Below, piece after piece: positions 18,288 to 27,476 of a stretch of DNA of 51,564 nucleotides (position 1 is the stretch's first letter; each line of letters starts with the position of its first letter). The notes beneath the pieces are model-generated. The model was not told the origin of the DNA. It saw only the letters and a list, made by a program, of their open reading frames with translations, and did not search any database. The DNA is from Microcaldota archaeon (GTDB taxonomy: Archaea; Micrarchaeota; Micrarchaeia; Micrarchaeales; CABMGC01): positions 1 to 51,564 of the forward strand of contig JAGWGI010000006.1 in assembly GCA_028867435.1 (NCBI GenBank), in the 5' to 3' direction. The translations under genes were made by a program, and so were the position numbers.

Positions 18288-18821
18288 ATGGGGAGGGTAA
18301 GAGTAAGGCCACTGGAGCGAAGGGACATGAAGGATCTCGTTGCGAACAATCTTGATTACGCAAAGGAGGCTAAGGATCCTAACTTCTACGTGAGTTCTCC
18401 TGCTGTGCCCCTTAATAAAAAGGAGGAACAGGAATACTTCAGGAGCCTTTGGATGCAGGTAGAAAGGGGCGATGCCATAGTCTCTGTGGCAGAAGCAAAA
18501 GGGATTGTACGTGACCACGTTGTTGGCAAGTGCGAGATAAAGAGGACGAACGTCTTCGAGATGCCGCATGTTGGGGGATTGTCAATAGAGATAAACAAGG
18601 AGTTCAGGGGGTGGGGGATCGGAACGGCCCTGCTCGAGGATGCAATAGAGAGGTCTAAGGAGAAGTTCAAGATCATCATGCTGGCGGTATTTGGGCCGAA
18701 CCCTGCCAGAAAGCTGTATAAGAGGCTGGGATTTGAAGAAGTCGGTGTCATACCCAATGGAGTGAAGAAGGATGGTGAGTATATGGACTACGTCTTCATG
18801 GCTCGTGAGCTAAGGAAGTAG
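18288..18821 (+). CDS. GNAT-family N-acetyltransferase
   Basis: LSIEINKEFRGWGIGTALLEDAIERSKE...NPARKLYKRLGFEEVG. Confidence 0.9.
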   Translation: MGRVRVRPLERRDMKDLVANNLDYAKEAKDPNFYVSSPAVPLNKKEEQEYFRSLWMQVERGDAIVSVAEAKGIVRDHVVGKCEIKRTNVFEMPHVGGLSIEINKEFRGWGIGTALLEDAIERSKEKFKIIMLAVFGPNPARKLYKRLGFEEVGVIPNGVKKDGEYMDYVFMARELRK

Positions 18822-18831
18822 CTTCAGGTTT

Positions 18832-18966
18832 TTAGTCAGTAGAAACTTCCCTTGCAAGAGAGGATCTCTCCTTTGCAAGTACCCTGTAGCCGCAGTATGG
18901 GCACCTTATGAAATTAGTGCCTATAGCCTTGATCTTTTTCCCGCAGTGCAAACAAACATATCCCAT
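18832..18966 (-). CDS. rpoP: DNA-directed RNA polymerase subunit P (Rpb12-like)
   Basis: Manual translation: MGYVCLHCGKKIKAIGTNFIRCPYCGYRVLAKERSSLAREVSTD (44 aa), two CxxC; too short for the ORF track. Confidence 0.9.
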   Translation of the reverse strand: MGYVCLHCGKKIKAIGTNFIRCPYCGYRVLAKERSSLAREVSTD

Positions 18967-18977
18967 CTAGTTCACCA

Positions 18978-19337
18978 TCATTTAATATTAGCCTTGAGCC
19001 ACTTCACGAACTCCTTGTGCACGGAGAACTTCTCGGTCTTTATTATCCGGAAGTTCATGGTGGCCTTGTACTCATCCTCGCTTAGCGAGAGCGTGGGCTT
19101 GTAGGCATCCATCTTTACGTACCTCACCTCCATCCAATGGAGCCTACCCTTTAGCATCTCACTTATGACCTCGTCGTTTATCGGGGGCGAGGAGAACCCG
19201 TAGAGCACGCCGTCGCACCAATAGAGCGGCAAGTTGCCGTTTGGCGTAACGTTGGCGCGCATCATCTCCTCCTTTTCCAGCGCGAGGATGTCGTGCACTA
19301 CTAGCTCCTGTGCAGGCTGGTAGGTTATCTTTGGCAT
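18978..19337 (-). CDS. Hypothetical protein between rpoP and L37Ae
   Basis: MPKITYQPAQELVVHDILAL...; in-operon spacing. Confidence 0.7.
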   Translation of the reverse strand: MPKITYQPAQELVVHDILALEKEEMMRANVTPNGNLPLYWCDGVLYGFSSPPINDEVISEMLKGRLHWMEVRYVKMDAYKPTLSLSEDEYKATMNFRIIKTEKFSVHKEFVKWLKANIK

Positions 19338-19341
19338 TGCA

Positions 19342-19581
19342 TCACTCCTTCTTCGACTGGACAATTATCCTATTGAACGAATCGCCTGCTGCGGTCTTCA
19401 TCGAATATGCTCCGCCTGCGTACGTGGCCCCGCACGAGCGGCAGGTCCAAACTCCTGTGCCCACCCGCTTGACCGACTCCTTCCCGCAGACATCGCACCT
19501 ATATCTAGCCTGCTTCTCAGCCTTCACAGACTTGAGCCTCTTCCTCAGGCTTACTCCGTATCTTATGCTCGAATTGGCCAT
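19342..19581 (-). CDS. rpl37ae: Ribosomal protein L37Ae
   Basis: SIRYGVSLRKRLKSVKAEKQARYRCDVCGKESVKRVGTGVWTCRSCGATYAGGAY. Confidence 0.93.
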   Translation of the reverse strand: MANSSIRYGVSLRKRLKSVKAEKQARYRCDVCGKESVKRVGTGVWTCRSCGATYAGGAYSMKTAAGDSFNRIIVQSKKE

Positions 19582-19582
19582 T

Positions 19583-20371
19583 TCACTCACTCTTGCTGCT
19601 AAGTATTAGCCCTCTTAGCTCTTTAGACTTATCGAATGACCTGCCTATCAGGTCCTCGACTTCCTCCTGCGAGAATGCGCCTGCAAGGCCCTTTTGCATA
19701 GACCTCACGACCTTCTCGTCGTTTGCTATCGTTATCCTTGCGTCTGCCACCGCCTCCTCGCTTCCGTCAGGGTCAAGGAGTATCTTGTTGCCGACCTTCG
19801 CGAAGGTGCACGATGTGACAATGTTGTTTGTCTTAAGCCTTCCAAGCTCTCCGGTCCTCACGGCCTCGCCATTCTCGTACTTTGGCATGCGGGTGTTGCT
19901 AAGTGCTGCGACAGCAGCCAGCATGCACGCGTCGAAGAGGTTGCCATCGAAGTTGAGCACGTATATGTCGACGAAAAGTGACCACACCTTCTCTTCCTCT
20001 ATAAAGAGCGAGCCCAGGTCCACCATACTTGATGCCCTAATCCCCCTATCCACCACTCTTGCAAGCTCAATTGAATCAGGGCTTGGGGGCCCTGGCTCGT
20101 ATTCTGGTGAGGCTAGAGGCAGAAGCTCCGCCATAGTCATCAGGTTGCCTTCATTTGGTTTGTCTGGCATCGGCGTAGCAACGTCTAACTTTATCCCCAC
20201 AAGGACTCTTGTGTTGCCTATCTCCACCTGCGCGCTACCCTCTGCGTTGGGAAGCAGGCTGTGGGTTATTTTTATCTGCCTGTACTCAAACGGATCCCTG
20301 CCCTCCTCTCTTACGCCTTTGTTGAGCAGCTCCCTTACGTATTCTCCTTTCACTTGGTTTAATGGATGCAT
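19583..20371 (-). CDS. rrp42: Exosome subunit Rrp42
   Basis: RNase PH fold; GRDPFEYRQIKI..., GSAQVEIGNTRVLVGIKLD. Confidence 0.93.
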   Translation of the reverse strand: MHPLNQVKGEYVRELLNKGVREEGRDPFEYRQIKITHSLLPNAEGSAQVEIGNTRVLVGIKLDVATPMPDKPNEGNLMTMAELLPLASPEYEPGPPSPDSIELARVVDRGIRASSMVDLGSLFIEEEKVWSLFVDIYVLNFDGNLFDACMLAAVAALSNTRMPKYENGEAVRTGELGRLKTNNIVTSCTFAKVGNKILLDPDGSEEAVADARITIANDEKVVRSMQKGLAGAFSQEEVEDLIGRSFDKSKELRGLILSSKSE

Positions 20372-20379
20372 TTCTTCAC

Positions 20380-21132
20380 CTAAATCTTGTACTTTTCAAG
20401 TATGCGCTCGTATGGGGCCTTTAGCGCCTCCCTTTGTAGCCTTGCCACGCTCTCCCCTGCCTTCTTTGCCATAGTGAGCCCCTCACTTATCTGTTCCTTT
20501 GTGAGCGAGCCGTCCATCTGGAGCAGCAGGATGTCGTTGTTCCTCGGGCCTATTGCTATGGGCATGTCAGCGTCAGAGTAGTTGTCCTCAGCCTTGTTTA
20601 GATCGAGTATCAGCGTGTCTCCCACCTTGCCCACAGAGATCGCATACGGAAGATCCGTCATGGGTATCCCTGACGTCGCAAGGGCCACAGCTGCGGTGGT
20701 TATTCCTGCTGCCCTTGTGCCCCCGTCACTTTGCAGGACCTCTATGAATATGTCTATCTCGCTTCCAGGAAAGTCTTCCCTGAGTATCACCTTCTCGAAA
20801 ACCTCCCTGGTTACCTTGGATATCTCTATGGCACGCCTGTTCGGACCTGACCTGTTATGCTCTTCTAGGGAAGAGAACGGTGCCATTGAATACTTGCACT
20901 TTATGACGGCCTTGTCTGGATCCTGGGTGTGCTTTGGAAGCGCCTCCTTTGGCCCGTAGACTGCCGCGAGGACCTTGTTGTTGCCCCACTCCATGTATGC
21001 CGAACCTGCTGCGTTTTTTAGCCCTCCGGCAATTATCTTCATTGGCCTGAGGTCTGCAAATCCGCGGCCGTCAAGCCTCTTTCCGTTCACGATCAATTCT
21101 GGTTTGTTTGTACTAGATCCCATCTTAAACAC
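20380..21132 (-). CDS. rrp41: Exosome subunit Rrp41
   Basis: GKRLDGRGFADLRPMKI..., GPNRRAIEISKVTREVFE, EVLQSDGGTRAAGITTAAVAL. Confidence 0.95.
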   Translation of the reverse strand: MFKMGSSTNKPELIVNGKRLDGRGFADLRPMKIIAGGLKNAAGSAYMEWGNNKVLAAVYGPKEALPKHTQDPDKAVIKCKYSMAPFSSLEEHNRSGPNRRAIEISKVTREVFEKVILREDFPGSEIDIFIEVLQSDGGTRAAGITTAAVALATSGIPMTDLPYAISVGKVGDTLILDLNKAEDNYSDADMPIAIGPRNNDILLLQMDGSLTKEQISEGLTMAKKAGESVARLQREALKAPYERILEKYKI

Positions 21133-21733
21133 CTTGCCTTGGCGATTCCAGGAGTTCCTTGACTCTTTCAGTAAGCCCGGAGGTGTGAGCCTCCTCGCTT
21201 ATCTTGTGTATCGCTTTTATCGCTAGTTCTACGTTTCCCCCCTTTACCCAGATCCTGCCGTTCATTCCTACGGTAACCGAGCTCTTTGTGCCGTCGCGTA
21301 TCTGCTGGAGCATAGTGCTAGCTTTGCCGATTATCCTAGGTATTTTGGAAGGCTTGACATCGAATACCTTCCCTCCGAAGAGCTTGCGCGGGCGCATGAG
21401 CACCACTGTCTTGGACTCGTCAAGCTCCTTGACCTCAGCCTCGACCACATCGCCCCTCTGGAGCCTGGTCTCAACAAACTTTGCAATTATTATGCCTTTG
21501 AATGGGGAACTGAGCTCCACGTTGTAGCTGTTTAGCCTTGCCTCTTCTATTATCCCTAGGACTATGTCACCCCTTCTGGGGTACCACAGGCCCTCCAGCG
21601 GGGTTAAGATTCCTTTCTCATCGTTGAATATCCCCAGAACGGTAGAGAATGTCTTGTTGTCTTCTATCATCGCGTTTTCTGTTCGCAATGGCTTTTCCAC
21701 GAGCACCTCGCCCGGGATTACTATTCTACTCAT
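21125..21733 (-). CDS. rrp4: Exosome RNA-binding subunit Rrp4
   Basis: S1 plus KH layout; YYPRRGDIVLGIIEE-like WYPRRGDIVLG, SKIPRIIGKASTML...GMNGRIWVKG. Confidence 0.93.
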   Translation of the reverse strand: MSRIVIPGEVLVEKPLRTENAMIEDNKTFSTVLGIFNDEKGILTPLEGLWYPRRGDIVLGIIEEARLNSYNVELSSPFKGIIIAKFVETRLQRGDVVEAEVKELDESKTVVLMRPRKLFGGKVFDVKPSKIPRIIGKASTMLQQIRDGTKSSVTVGMNGRIWVKGGNVELAIKAIHKISEEAHTSGLTERVKELLESPRQGV

Positions 21734-22450
21734 TTATACACCTAGTATTTTTGTTGTTGCACTTCCGTGCGTAAGCGAATTTAATTTGTCCGTGAATTCC
21801 GCCTGCAGACCTGCAGGGAATTCTAGCTGCGCAAAGAGCGCCCCGTTTGGGAGCCAATTCTCGCCTTTGAGTCCGTACTGCTTGAGCAGCCCGTAGCACC
21901 TGTTTGCACAGTCCGCAGGTATCGTCACCTCCACCTTTGCGGTGGCGAATTTTATCGGAAGCAGCATGTTTATTTTCTTTACTACGCCATCTACCTGCTC
22001 GTTTGCACCCTTGAATGGCTCTATCGCGACCTTCGCCTGCTCCATCGCGTTCTCTATTCTCTGTATCGGATGGGGCGCGTTGGTTCTGGGGTCGATCGAG
22101 TTCCTCGCAATTATCGTTATTATCTGCTTCCTCTTCTCCTCAAGCAGCTTGTTTTTCTGCTCGGTGGTTATGGGGACATTGCCGTTCTTTAGTATCTTCT
22201 CTACAACCTTGGACATCTCCTCGGTGCCAAATACCTTCTTGAGCTTCTCAGAGCTTTGGCGCTCGCCCTTGTTGGCATCCTTGAATATCTCCTCTACCTG
22301 CAGCACAGACATCGGATCGGTGCGCTTGCCTGTTATGTATTCGTAGGCGAGTTCGGAGTCTACGAAAACCTCGAATTCCTCTCCGTTCGAACTGTATTTT
22401 GCTATGACTGTCTTAGAAGGCATAAAATTCACTGTAAGGTGTGACGCCAC
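21734..22450 (-). CDS. sbds: Ribosome maturation protein SDO1/SBDS
   Basis: VIAKYSSNGEEFEVFVDSELAYEYITGK; position between Rrp4 and PsmA. Confidence 0.93.
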   Translation of the reverse strand: MASHLTVNFMPSKTVIAKYSSNGEEFEVFVDSELAYEYITGKRTDPMSVLQVEEIFKDANKGERQSSEKLKKVFGTEEMSKVVEKILKNGNVPITTEQKNKLLEEKRKQIITIIARNSIDPRTNAPHPIQRIENAMEQAKVAIEPFKGANEQVDGVVKKINMLLPIKFATAKVEVTIPADCANRCYGLLKQYGLKGENWLPNGALFAQLEFPAGLQAEFTDKLNSLTHGSATTKILGV

Positions 22451-22455
22451 TTGGA

Positions 22456-23151
22456 CTATAGGTACTTTGAGATTTCGTTCTGGCTGAGCATCGTATATTC
22501 CTCAGCGTCGTAGATGTAACCTATGTCTACATTCTCAGTGGTCAGCTTTACTTCGTTCACCTTTTTCAATATCTTGATGCCAAGGCCTATTCCATCCTCC
22601 AGCTTCATGTTGTCCTTGTATTCTTTGACGAGTATGTCGGTTGCTATCTTCTTTCCTACTCCTATGGCATCAGCCTTATAGCCCAGAAACGAGGCGCCTG
22701 GCTCAATCTCAAAGAGCCTTGGGGTGGAGTCTATGCCTCCGAGCAGCACAGAAACGGCATATGGTCGCATGCCGCCATACATCGTAGCCTGCATCATGTA
22801 TGCTGACATCTCCTTTGCAAGAGCCTCCACCGACTTCACTTCGTTGAACAGCAGCCTGTGATTTTGTGCGTTTGACCTTGCCATGTTGACAAGGTGAAGG
22901 CCGTCAGACACCATTCCGCTGTATGTGGCGCCGATGTGCGAGTCTATACGGAATACCTTCTGTATTGTGCCTGCAACTGCAAGGGGATCGTTGATGTTTT
23001 TGTGGGCAACAAAGAGAACTCCTTCCTTTACCACAAGCCCGATGGAGGTTGCCCCCTTGCGCACTGCCTCCTTGGCATACTCCACCTGGAATAGCCTGCC
23101 GTCTGGATTGAACATCACACCTCTGTCGTAAGCCTGAACATTCGGATACAT
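22456..23151 (-). CDS. psmA: Proteasome subunit alpha
   Basis: AYDRGVMFNPDGRLFQVEYAKEAVRKGATSIGL; start MYPNVQAYDR at 23151. Confidence 0.95.
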   Translation of the reverse strand: MYPNVQAYDRGVMFNPDGRLFQVEYAKEAVRKGATSIGLVVKEGVLFVAHKNINDPLAVAGTIQKVFRIDSHIGATYSGMVSDGLHLVNMARSNAQNHRLLFNEVKSVEALAKEMSAYMMQATMYGGMRPYAVSVLLGGIDSTPRLFEIEPGASFLGYKADAIGVGKKIATDILVKEYKDNMKLEDGIGLGIKILKKVNEVKLTTENVDIGYIYDAEEYTMLSQNEISKYL

Positions 23152-23505
23152 TTTTACACCAATAAATAGTCCTTTTAATCTAAAGATAGATTGCAGGAAT
23201 ACACTAAAGATATGCTGATTATAATTATATACCTTGCCTTTAGACTGGCTTTGCACAGTAAAGACTGATTTTTGATGACTTATTGCCAGGTTAATTAATT
23301 TTTGTTCAGATAAAATATTGCAATTGTGCCTTCCGAGCTTCTACATCTACTATAATCGGGTATGCTGAGGCTAAAGTCAGTATCGATTCTGGGTTTTCCA
23401 AGTGGGATTGCAAGCGCTGCAATCCAGAAATTAAGTTCTATAGAATATTTTATGAGGGGATTTCCGCATAGCCGCAATTAATATAATTCTCCAGCTACAA
23501 TCAAA

Positions 23506-23967
23506 CTATTGTAAATAGCAGTATGTTACTTTGCAGGCGTTGTTTAGGCAGATATTGATGTTACCGTTTGGGGCAAATCGATTAACAATAGATTTGTTGC
23601 TTGGATTCGTTACTGTTATATTATAGTTTTTTGATTCTTGAAATGTACCAGTTATGGTTTTGCTTATAGCTAAAACCTCATTTTCAACAGTAGGTTCTCC
23701 GCCCCCTCCAATAAATATGTATATGGTCAGCGAAGGGTTTGTCATGGTTGATAACGGTGACAATGAAAACGAAGTTGTTTTGTTTAGGCATTTGGCATTT
23801 GATACGTTAAAGTTTGCCATAGTTAATGAGGTGGTTGAGGTTGTGTTTGCTGTTTTGTTTATGGAGATTGTGAGTGGTATGTTTCTGCTGGTGTGATATT
23901 TTAGATAACCGGCAATACCAACTAATACTATTAGGATAATTAGAATTAGAATGAAAGATCCTTTCAT
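23506..23967 (-). CDS. Ser/Thr/Asn-rich secreted or membrane-anchored protein
   Basis: N-terminal hydrophobic helix (FILILIILIVLVGIAGYL) followed by low-complexity polar region with several N-x-S/T sequons. Confidence 0.65.
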   Translation of the reverse strand: MKGSFILILIILIVLVGIAGYLKYHTSRNIPLTISINKTANTTSTTSLTMANFNVSNAKCLNKTTSFSLSPLSTMTNPSLTIYIFIGGGGEPTVENEVLAISKTITGTFQESKNYNITVTNPSNKSIVNRFAPNGNINICLNNACKVTYCYLQ

Positions 23968-24123
23968 AACTAACTAAAGATTGAAAGGTTTATAGTGGAT
24001 CTTGCTTTCGACATGGAGAACTGTATCAAAATATGATTGAAGTTGAGGTCAAAAGAGACAGTGTATTCAACTGCCTGTTTTATCAGGAATTTCCTAGGTA
24101 TTGGGCCTAGACCTTGCTCTTTT

Positions 24124-24447
24124 TCAGTACTCCAGGCTTGCCTTCAAAAGTGTCTTGAGCTCTAGGGCAACTGTGTTGAAGTCCTGTGTGTCTTCCTTTA
24201 TCGATTCGGCCTTCTTTTCCCCGGTTTGGGTAAGCTTAAGGACGGAAATGGCTGAGAAGGGCTTCTCCACCATGCTTTCTATGACTAACGAGTCGAGTGC
24301 CGCTACATAGCGCCGCTCTACGTTCTCCCCCCTTGCCGCGGCAAAGAGTTTGTCAGATGTTATTATATCTCCGGACTTCTTGGCATTGTATACAGCCTTT
24401 AGTATCACTCTTTTTGCTTCCAGCACCTGCTTTGTGTTTGGCAACAT
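24124..24447 (-). CDS. Hypothetical protein
   Basis: Probable start MLPNTKQVLEAKRV at 24447; longer ORF overlaps the methyltransferase. Confidence 0.6.
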   Translation of the reverse strand: MLPNTKQVLEAKRVILKAVYNAKKSGDIITSDKLFAAARGENVERRYVAALDSLVIESMVEKPFSAISVLKLTQTGEKKAESIKEDTQDFNTVALELKTLLKASLEY

Positions 24448-24514
24448 AGTATCACTTGGTAGGGATGTCTTTCCCTGTTTTATAAATGTTCGCCATCTGA
24501 GCGTTCGGAAAAGA

Positions 24515-25378
24515 TTATTTCCTTTGTATGCTTTCTGCGAGGAGGTCGAACTTTTCAGGATTTGACAGCACGAAAAGCCTGTCCATCTGGAATGATATCT
24601 CGCCAGACTTGAGCTGCTCTTCCACATTCTTCCTGATGCGGCTTTCTAACTTTGGTATATCGTCTGGTGGAAGTAGCCGAGTGTAGTCCTTTAGTATGTT
24701 GAGATTGTAGTTGAAAAAATGCAGGGATTCTTCCAGGGTGCTTAGAGCTATCGGCTCAGAGATTATGCGTGATTTTGCCTGGACACCTGTCTGCTTTAGA
24801 AGAGGATCGTAGCCTTCTGGACCCGGAAGCAGCCATTGTGGGGTCCAGTTTGTGTAATAGCCAAGCATGTCGGCGGACTTTGTCACTTTTTCTATCGGGT
24901 CTATGAAGGCTGTTGCTCTGGTGACAAGCGGAATCTGCAGTCCGAGTATGCCTCCAGGTTTGAGTGCATCTTTAATCTTACCGAGCACATGGTCGTGGCC
25001 GTTGATCAGGTGGAGACGAGAGTCCGAGAATATCGCATCGAACTTGTTTTCGAATTTCATTGTGCGCGCATCCATCTCCAGGAATGTGATGTTTGTGATG
25101 CCTTCTTGTTCAGCTTGTTTTTTAACAGGAAGAAGATTGTCTAGAGAATTGTCGATCCGAATCACTTGGCCACTGGTTCTCTTGGCTAGCTTGAGTGTGA
25201 GTGTCCCGTCGCCAGAGCCGATGTCAAGCACGCTCATCTTTCCAGAGATAGATAGGACACTGATAAGCTTTTCGCCAGCCTTTTCCTTTTGTTGGATTTT
25301 TGAGGAAGCGGTTTGTAATTCCTGGGTGCTTTTTGCACCGACTTTCATCATTATTATCACAGAGTCTTTGCTGCCCAA
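24515..25378 (-). CDS. SAM-dependent methyltransferase
   Basis: MSVLDIGSGDGTLTLKLAKRTSGQVIRIDNS, motif I of class I MTases. Confidence 0.88.
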   Translation of the reverse strand: MGSKDSVIIMMKVGAKSTQELQTASSKIQQKEKAGEKLISVLSISGKMSVLDIGSGDGTLTLKLAKRTSGQVIRIDNSLDNLLPVKKQAEQEGITNITFLEMDARTMKFENKFDAIFSDSRLHLINGHDHVLGKIKDALKPGGILGLQIPLVTRATAFIDPIEKVTKSADMLGYYTNWTPQWLLPGPEGYDPLLKQTGVQAKSRIISEPIALSTLEESLHFFNYNLNILKDYTRLLPPDDIPKLESRIRKNVEEQLKSGEISFQMDRLFVLSNPEKFDLLAESIQRK

Positions 25379-25414
25379 AATCTATAAACCAATTCCCCAG
25401 TTTCTGTTAGCGCA

Positions 25415-25747
25415 TTATAATTTCTTTCCCTTGACTCTCAGGGACCTTATGGTTCCCGATGTTTTAATCGTATAGAAACCGATCTCCGCAGGGCCGATGC
25501 ACTTGATGAAAGATAGTGCGAGTATCAGCTGCCTCTCTGAGCCCCTTGAAACCCTTATGATAAAGTTCCCAGCGCTGCTGCCCTCTATCAGGAAGGGATT
25601 TGCGTCTATGTAGCTCTTCTCGCCCATGAACTTTGCCAGCTCCTCTCTTAATGCTGACCAGCTCTCCTTCTGGCTCATGTCGATCTGCCTTGATGGCTCT
25701 ATGAGCACATACCTGCTCTTACGCCTAAATATCATGAAGTGTTTCAC
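25415..25747 (-). CDS. rnp2: RNase P protein component 2 (Pop5)
   Basis: RRKSRYVLIEPS..., GNFIIRVSRGSERQLILALSFI. Confidence 0.8.
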   Translation of the reverse strand: MKHFMIFRRKSRYVLIEPSRQIDMSQKESWSALREELAKFMGEKSYIDANPFLIEGSSAGNFIIRVSRGSERQLILALSFIKCIGPAEIGFYTIKTSGTIRSLRVKGKKL

Positions 25748-26240
25748 CGATGTTTGAAAGCATCAGCTTTGCCTGATGGTCGTCTGCTGTTATTAGTTTT
25801 GCAATCTCGAGCAGCTGCGCACTCGAAAGAAGGTAGTCTTGGTTTGGAGCTAGGGAAACTATGCCCATCCTCGTCTTTGACTTGCCTGCCATCCTAAATA
25901 GCTTCTTGAGCCTGTGGATCTTCGAGACCCGGTCCCGCTGGCCCACAGTGAGATAGTAAGCGTTGAACACCACTAGCTTGCCGTTCTCCTTGAGCTTGTT
26001 TAGAACCCGCTGCTCTACTTCCTCGCCGTTGCTTAGTATCCCTATAGCTTTGGGGGACTTTATCATCGCGAATATCAGATTAGGATTTGTCGTCTGTATC
26101 AGAAGTGGCTTGGCCCCGGGGCCTGCCCTATCTGCTATGATAATTTGGTCGTTTGCATTTACAAAACGTGAAAAACCCAGACGCTTTGCTAGCTTTTGTT
26201 CGAATCTTTCTGGGGAATTGGTTATGTCAATGTACTGCAT
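25725..26240 (-). CDS. rnp3: RNase P protein component 3 (Rpp30)
   Basis: Overlaps Pop5 gene; MQYIDI..., LVVFNAYYLTV, PHP-like layout consistent with a short/divergent Rpp30. Confidence 0.7.
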   Translation of the reverse strand: MQYIDITNSPERFEQKLAKRLGFSRFVNANDQIIIADRAGPGAKPLLIQTTNPNLIFAMIKSPKAIGILSNGEEVEQRVLNKLKENGKLVVFNAYYLTVGQRDRVSKIHRLKKLFRMAGKSKTRMGIVSLAPNQDYLLSSAQLLEIAKLITADDHQAKLMLSNIGETLHDI

Positions 26241-27476
26241 CTAATCTGCGCCCTTTCCCTCTACCTCGTTTTCCTTGAAGAGCCCCTTCTCTACCGTGTG
26301 CTTTATCTTTTCAGGAGAGTATGCAAGTTTTATGAGCTTGGTGTGGCCTCTTATGCCCTTTCCAGACTCGTACGTGTTGATCAGGCCCTGCATCTCAAGG
26401 TCTGAGATGTACTTTCTATACCACCTTGAGCTCTTTGGATCCTTGCTTAGCGAATTTGTGATTGCGACGTATTTGTCGTATACCTCGCCGCTAAACAAAT
26501 AGGTCTCGGTGCCTTCTGTGAGCTTCTTGTATCTGCTGCCCTGCAGCGTTAGCAGCGCTATCGCATATATTACCAGCCTCTGATGTTCAGGGAGGGTGCT
26601 CACCAGCTCATAGGCGATTTCCTCCTCTGCAGATTTTGATGCTTCTTCAACCTCTTGTGTGGTTACTGCCCGCAGGTGCTTTTCCTCGACGATCTCTGCG
26701 GCCCTAGAGAGGATCTTCATTGCAAACCTCGCGTCGCCGCTCTCCCTCGCGGAAATTGCCGCGGCAAGGTTGAGCGCAGACTGGTCGACCATGCCGGACT
26801 TGAGGCCTACCGAGGCTCTCTGCTGGAGTATCGCAAGCAGCTCGCTTGAGTTGTAGGGCGGGAATACCAGCTCGGTTTCGTAGAGGGTTGAGAGGCTTCT
26901 GGGATCTAGGTCTTCCTTGAACGAGATCTTGTTAGAAACTCCAACCAGTGTTATGCCGCCTGCCTTGATATCGCTGTTGGCCCTTGTGAGCGTGTATATC
27001 ATATCATCTAAATCCTTGACCATGTCTATCTCGTCGAGCACTACAATGAGCATCTTTCCATCCTCTTCTATCCAGTTCATCAGGCGCTCGTAGATATCGA
27101 CAAGTCCGTAGCCCCTCTTCGCATAGTTTGGCATATGGTCACCCATAATCTTGCTGAGCACCCTATACCTTGAGTTGTATATCCTGCAGTTGATATAGGA
27201 AATCTTGGCCTTCACTGTTGGCAGCTTCTTGACCTCCTCTATCACATACCTGACGCATGAGGTCTTTCCAGTTCCCGTCTTGCCGTACAAAAAGAGGTTC
27301 CTTCCGCGCTCCCCCTTGAGCGAAGGAGTGAGGGCCTTGACTATGCTCGCTATTTGCTTGTCCCGAAAGAGCAGGTGATCCGGCATGAAGTGTGGGGAGA
27401 GTGCGTCCCTATTGACGAAGATTACGGATTCTTTTAGAAGATCGGCGAAAGGCTCAGGCATTCTACCCCCATTCAA
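26241..27476 (-). CDS. cdc6: Orc1/Cdc6 replication initiator
   Basis: LFLYGKTGTGKTSCVRYV Walker A, LIVVLDEIDMVKD Walker B, wHTH at C-terminus. Confidence 0.93.
   Translation of the reverse strand: MNGGRMPEPFADLLKESVIFVNRDALSPHFMPDHLLFRDKQIASIVKALTPSLKGERGRNLFLYGKTGTGKTSCVRYVIEEVKKLPTVKAKISYINCRIYNSRYRVLSKIMGDHMPNYAKRGYGLVDIYERLMNWIEEDGKMLIVVLDEIDMVKDLDDMIYTLTRANSDIKAGGITLVGVSNKISFKEDLDPRSLSTLYETELVFPPYNSSELLAILQQRASVGLKSGMVDQSALNLAAAISARESGDARFAMKILSRAAEIVEEKHLRAVTTQEVEEASKSAEEEIAYELVSTLPEHQRLVIYAIALLTLQGSRYKKLTEGTETYLFSGEVYDKYVAITNSLSKDPKSSRWYRKYISDLEMQGLINTYESGKGIRGHTKLIKLAYSPEKIKHTVEKGLFKENEVEGKGAD

Noticed and set aside
19593-20474. 293-aa plus-strand ORF
   Set aside because: Antisense to Rrp42/Rrp41, which are unambiguous; composition typical of a shadow ORF.
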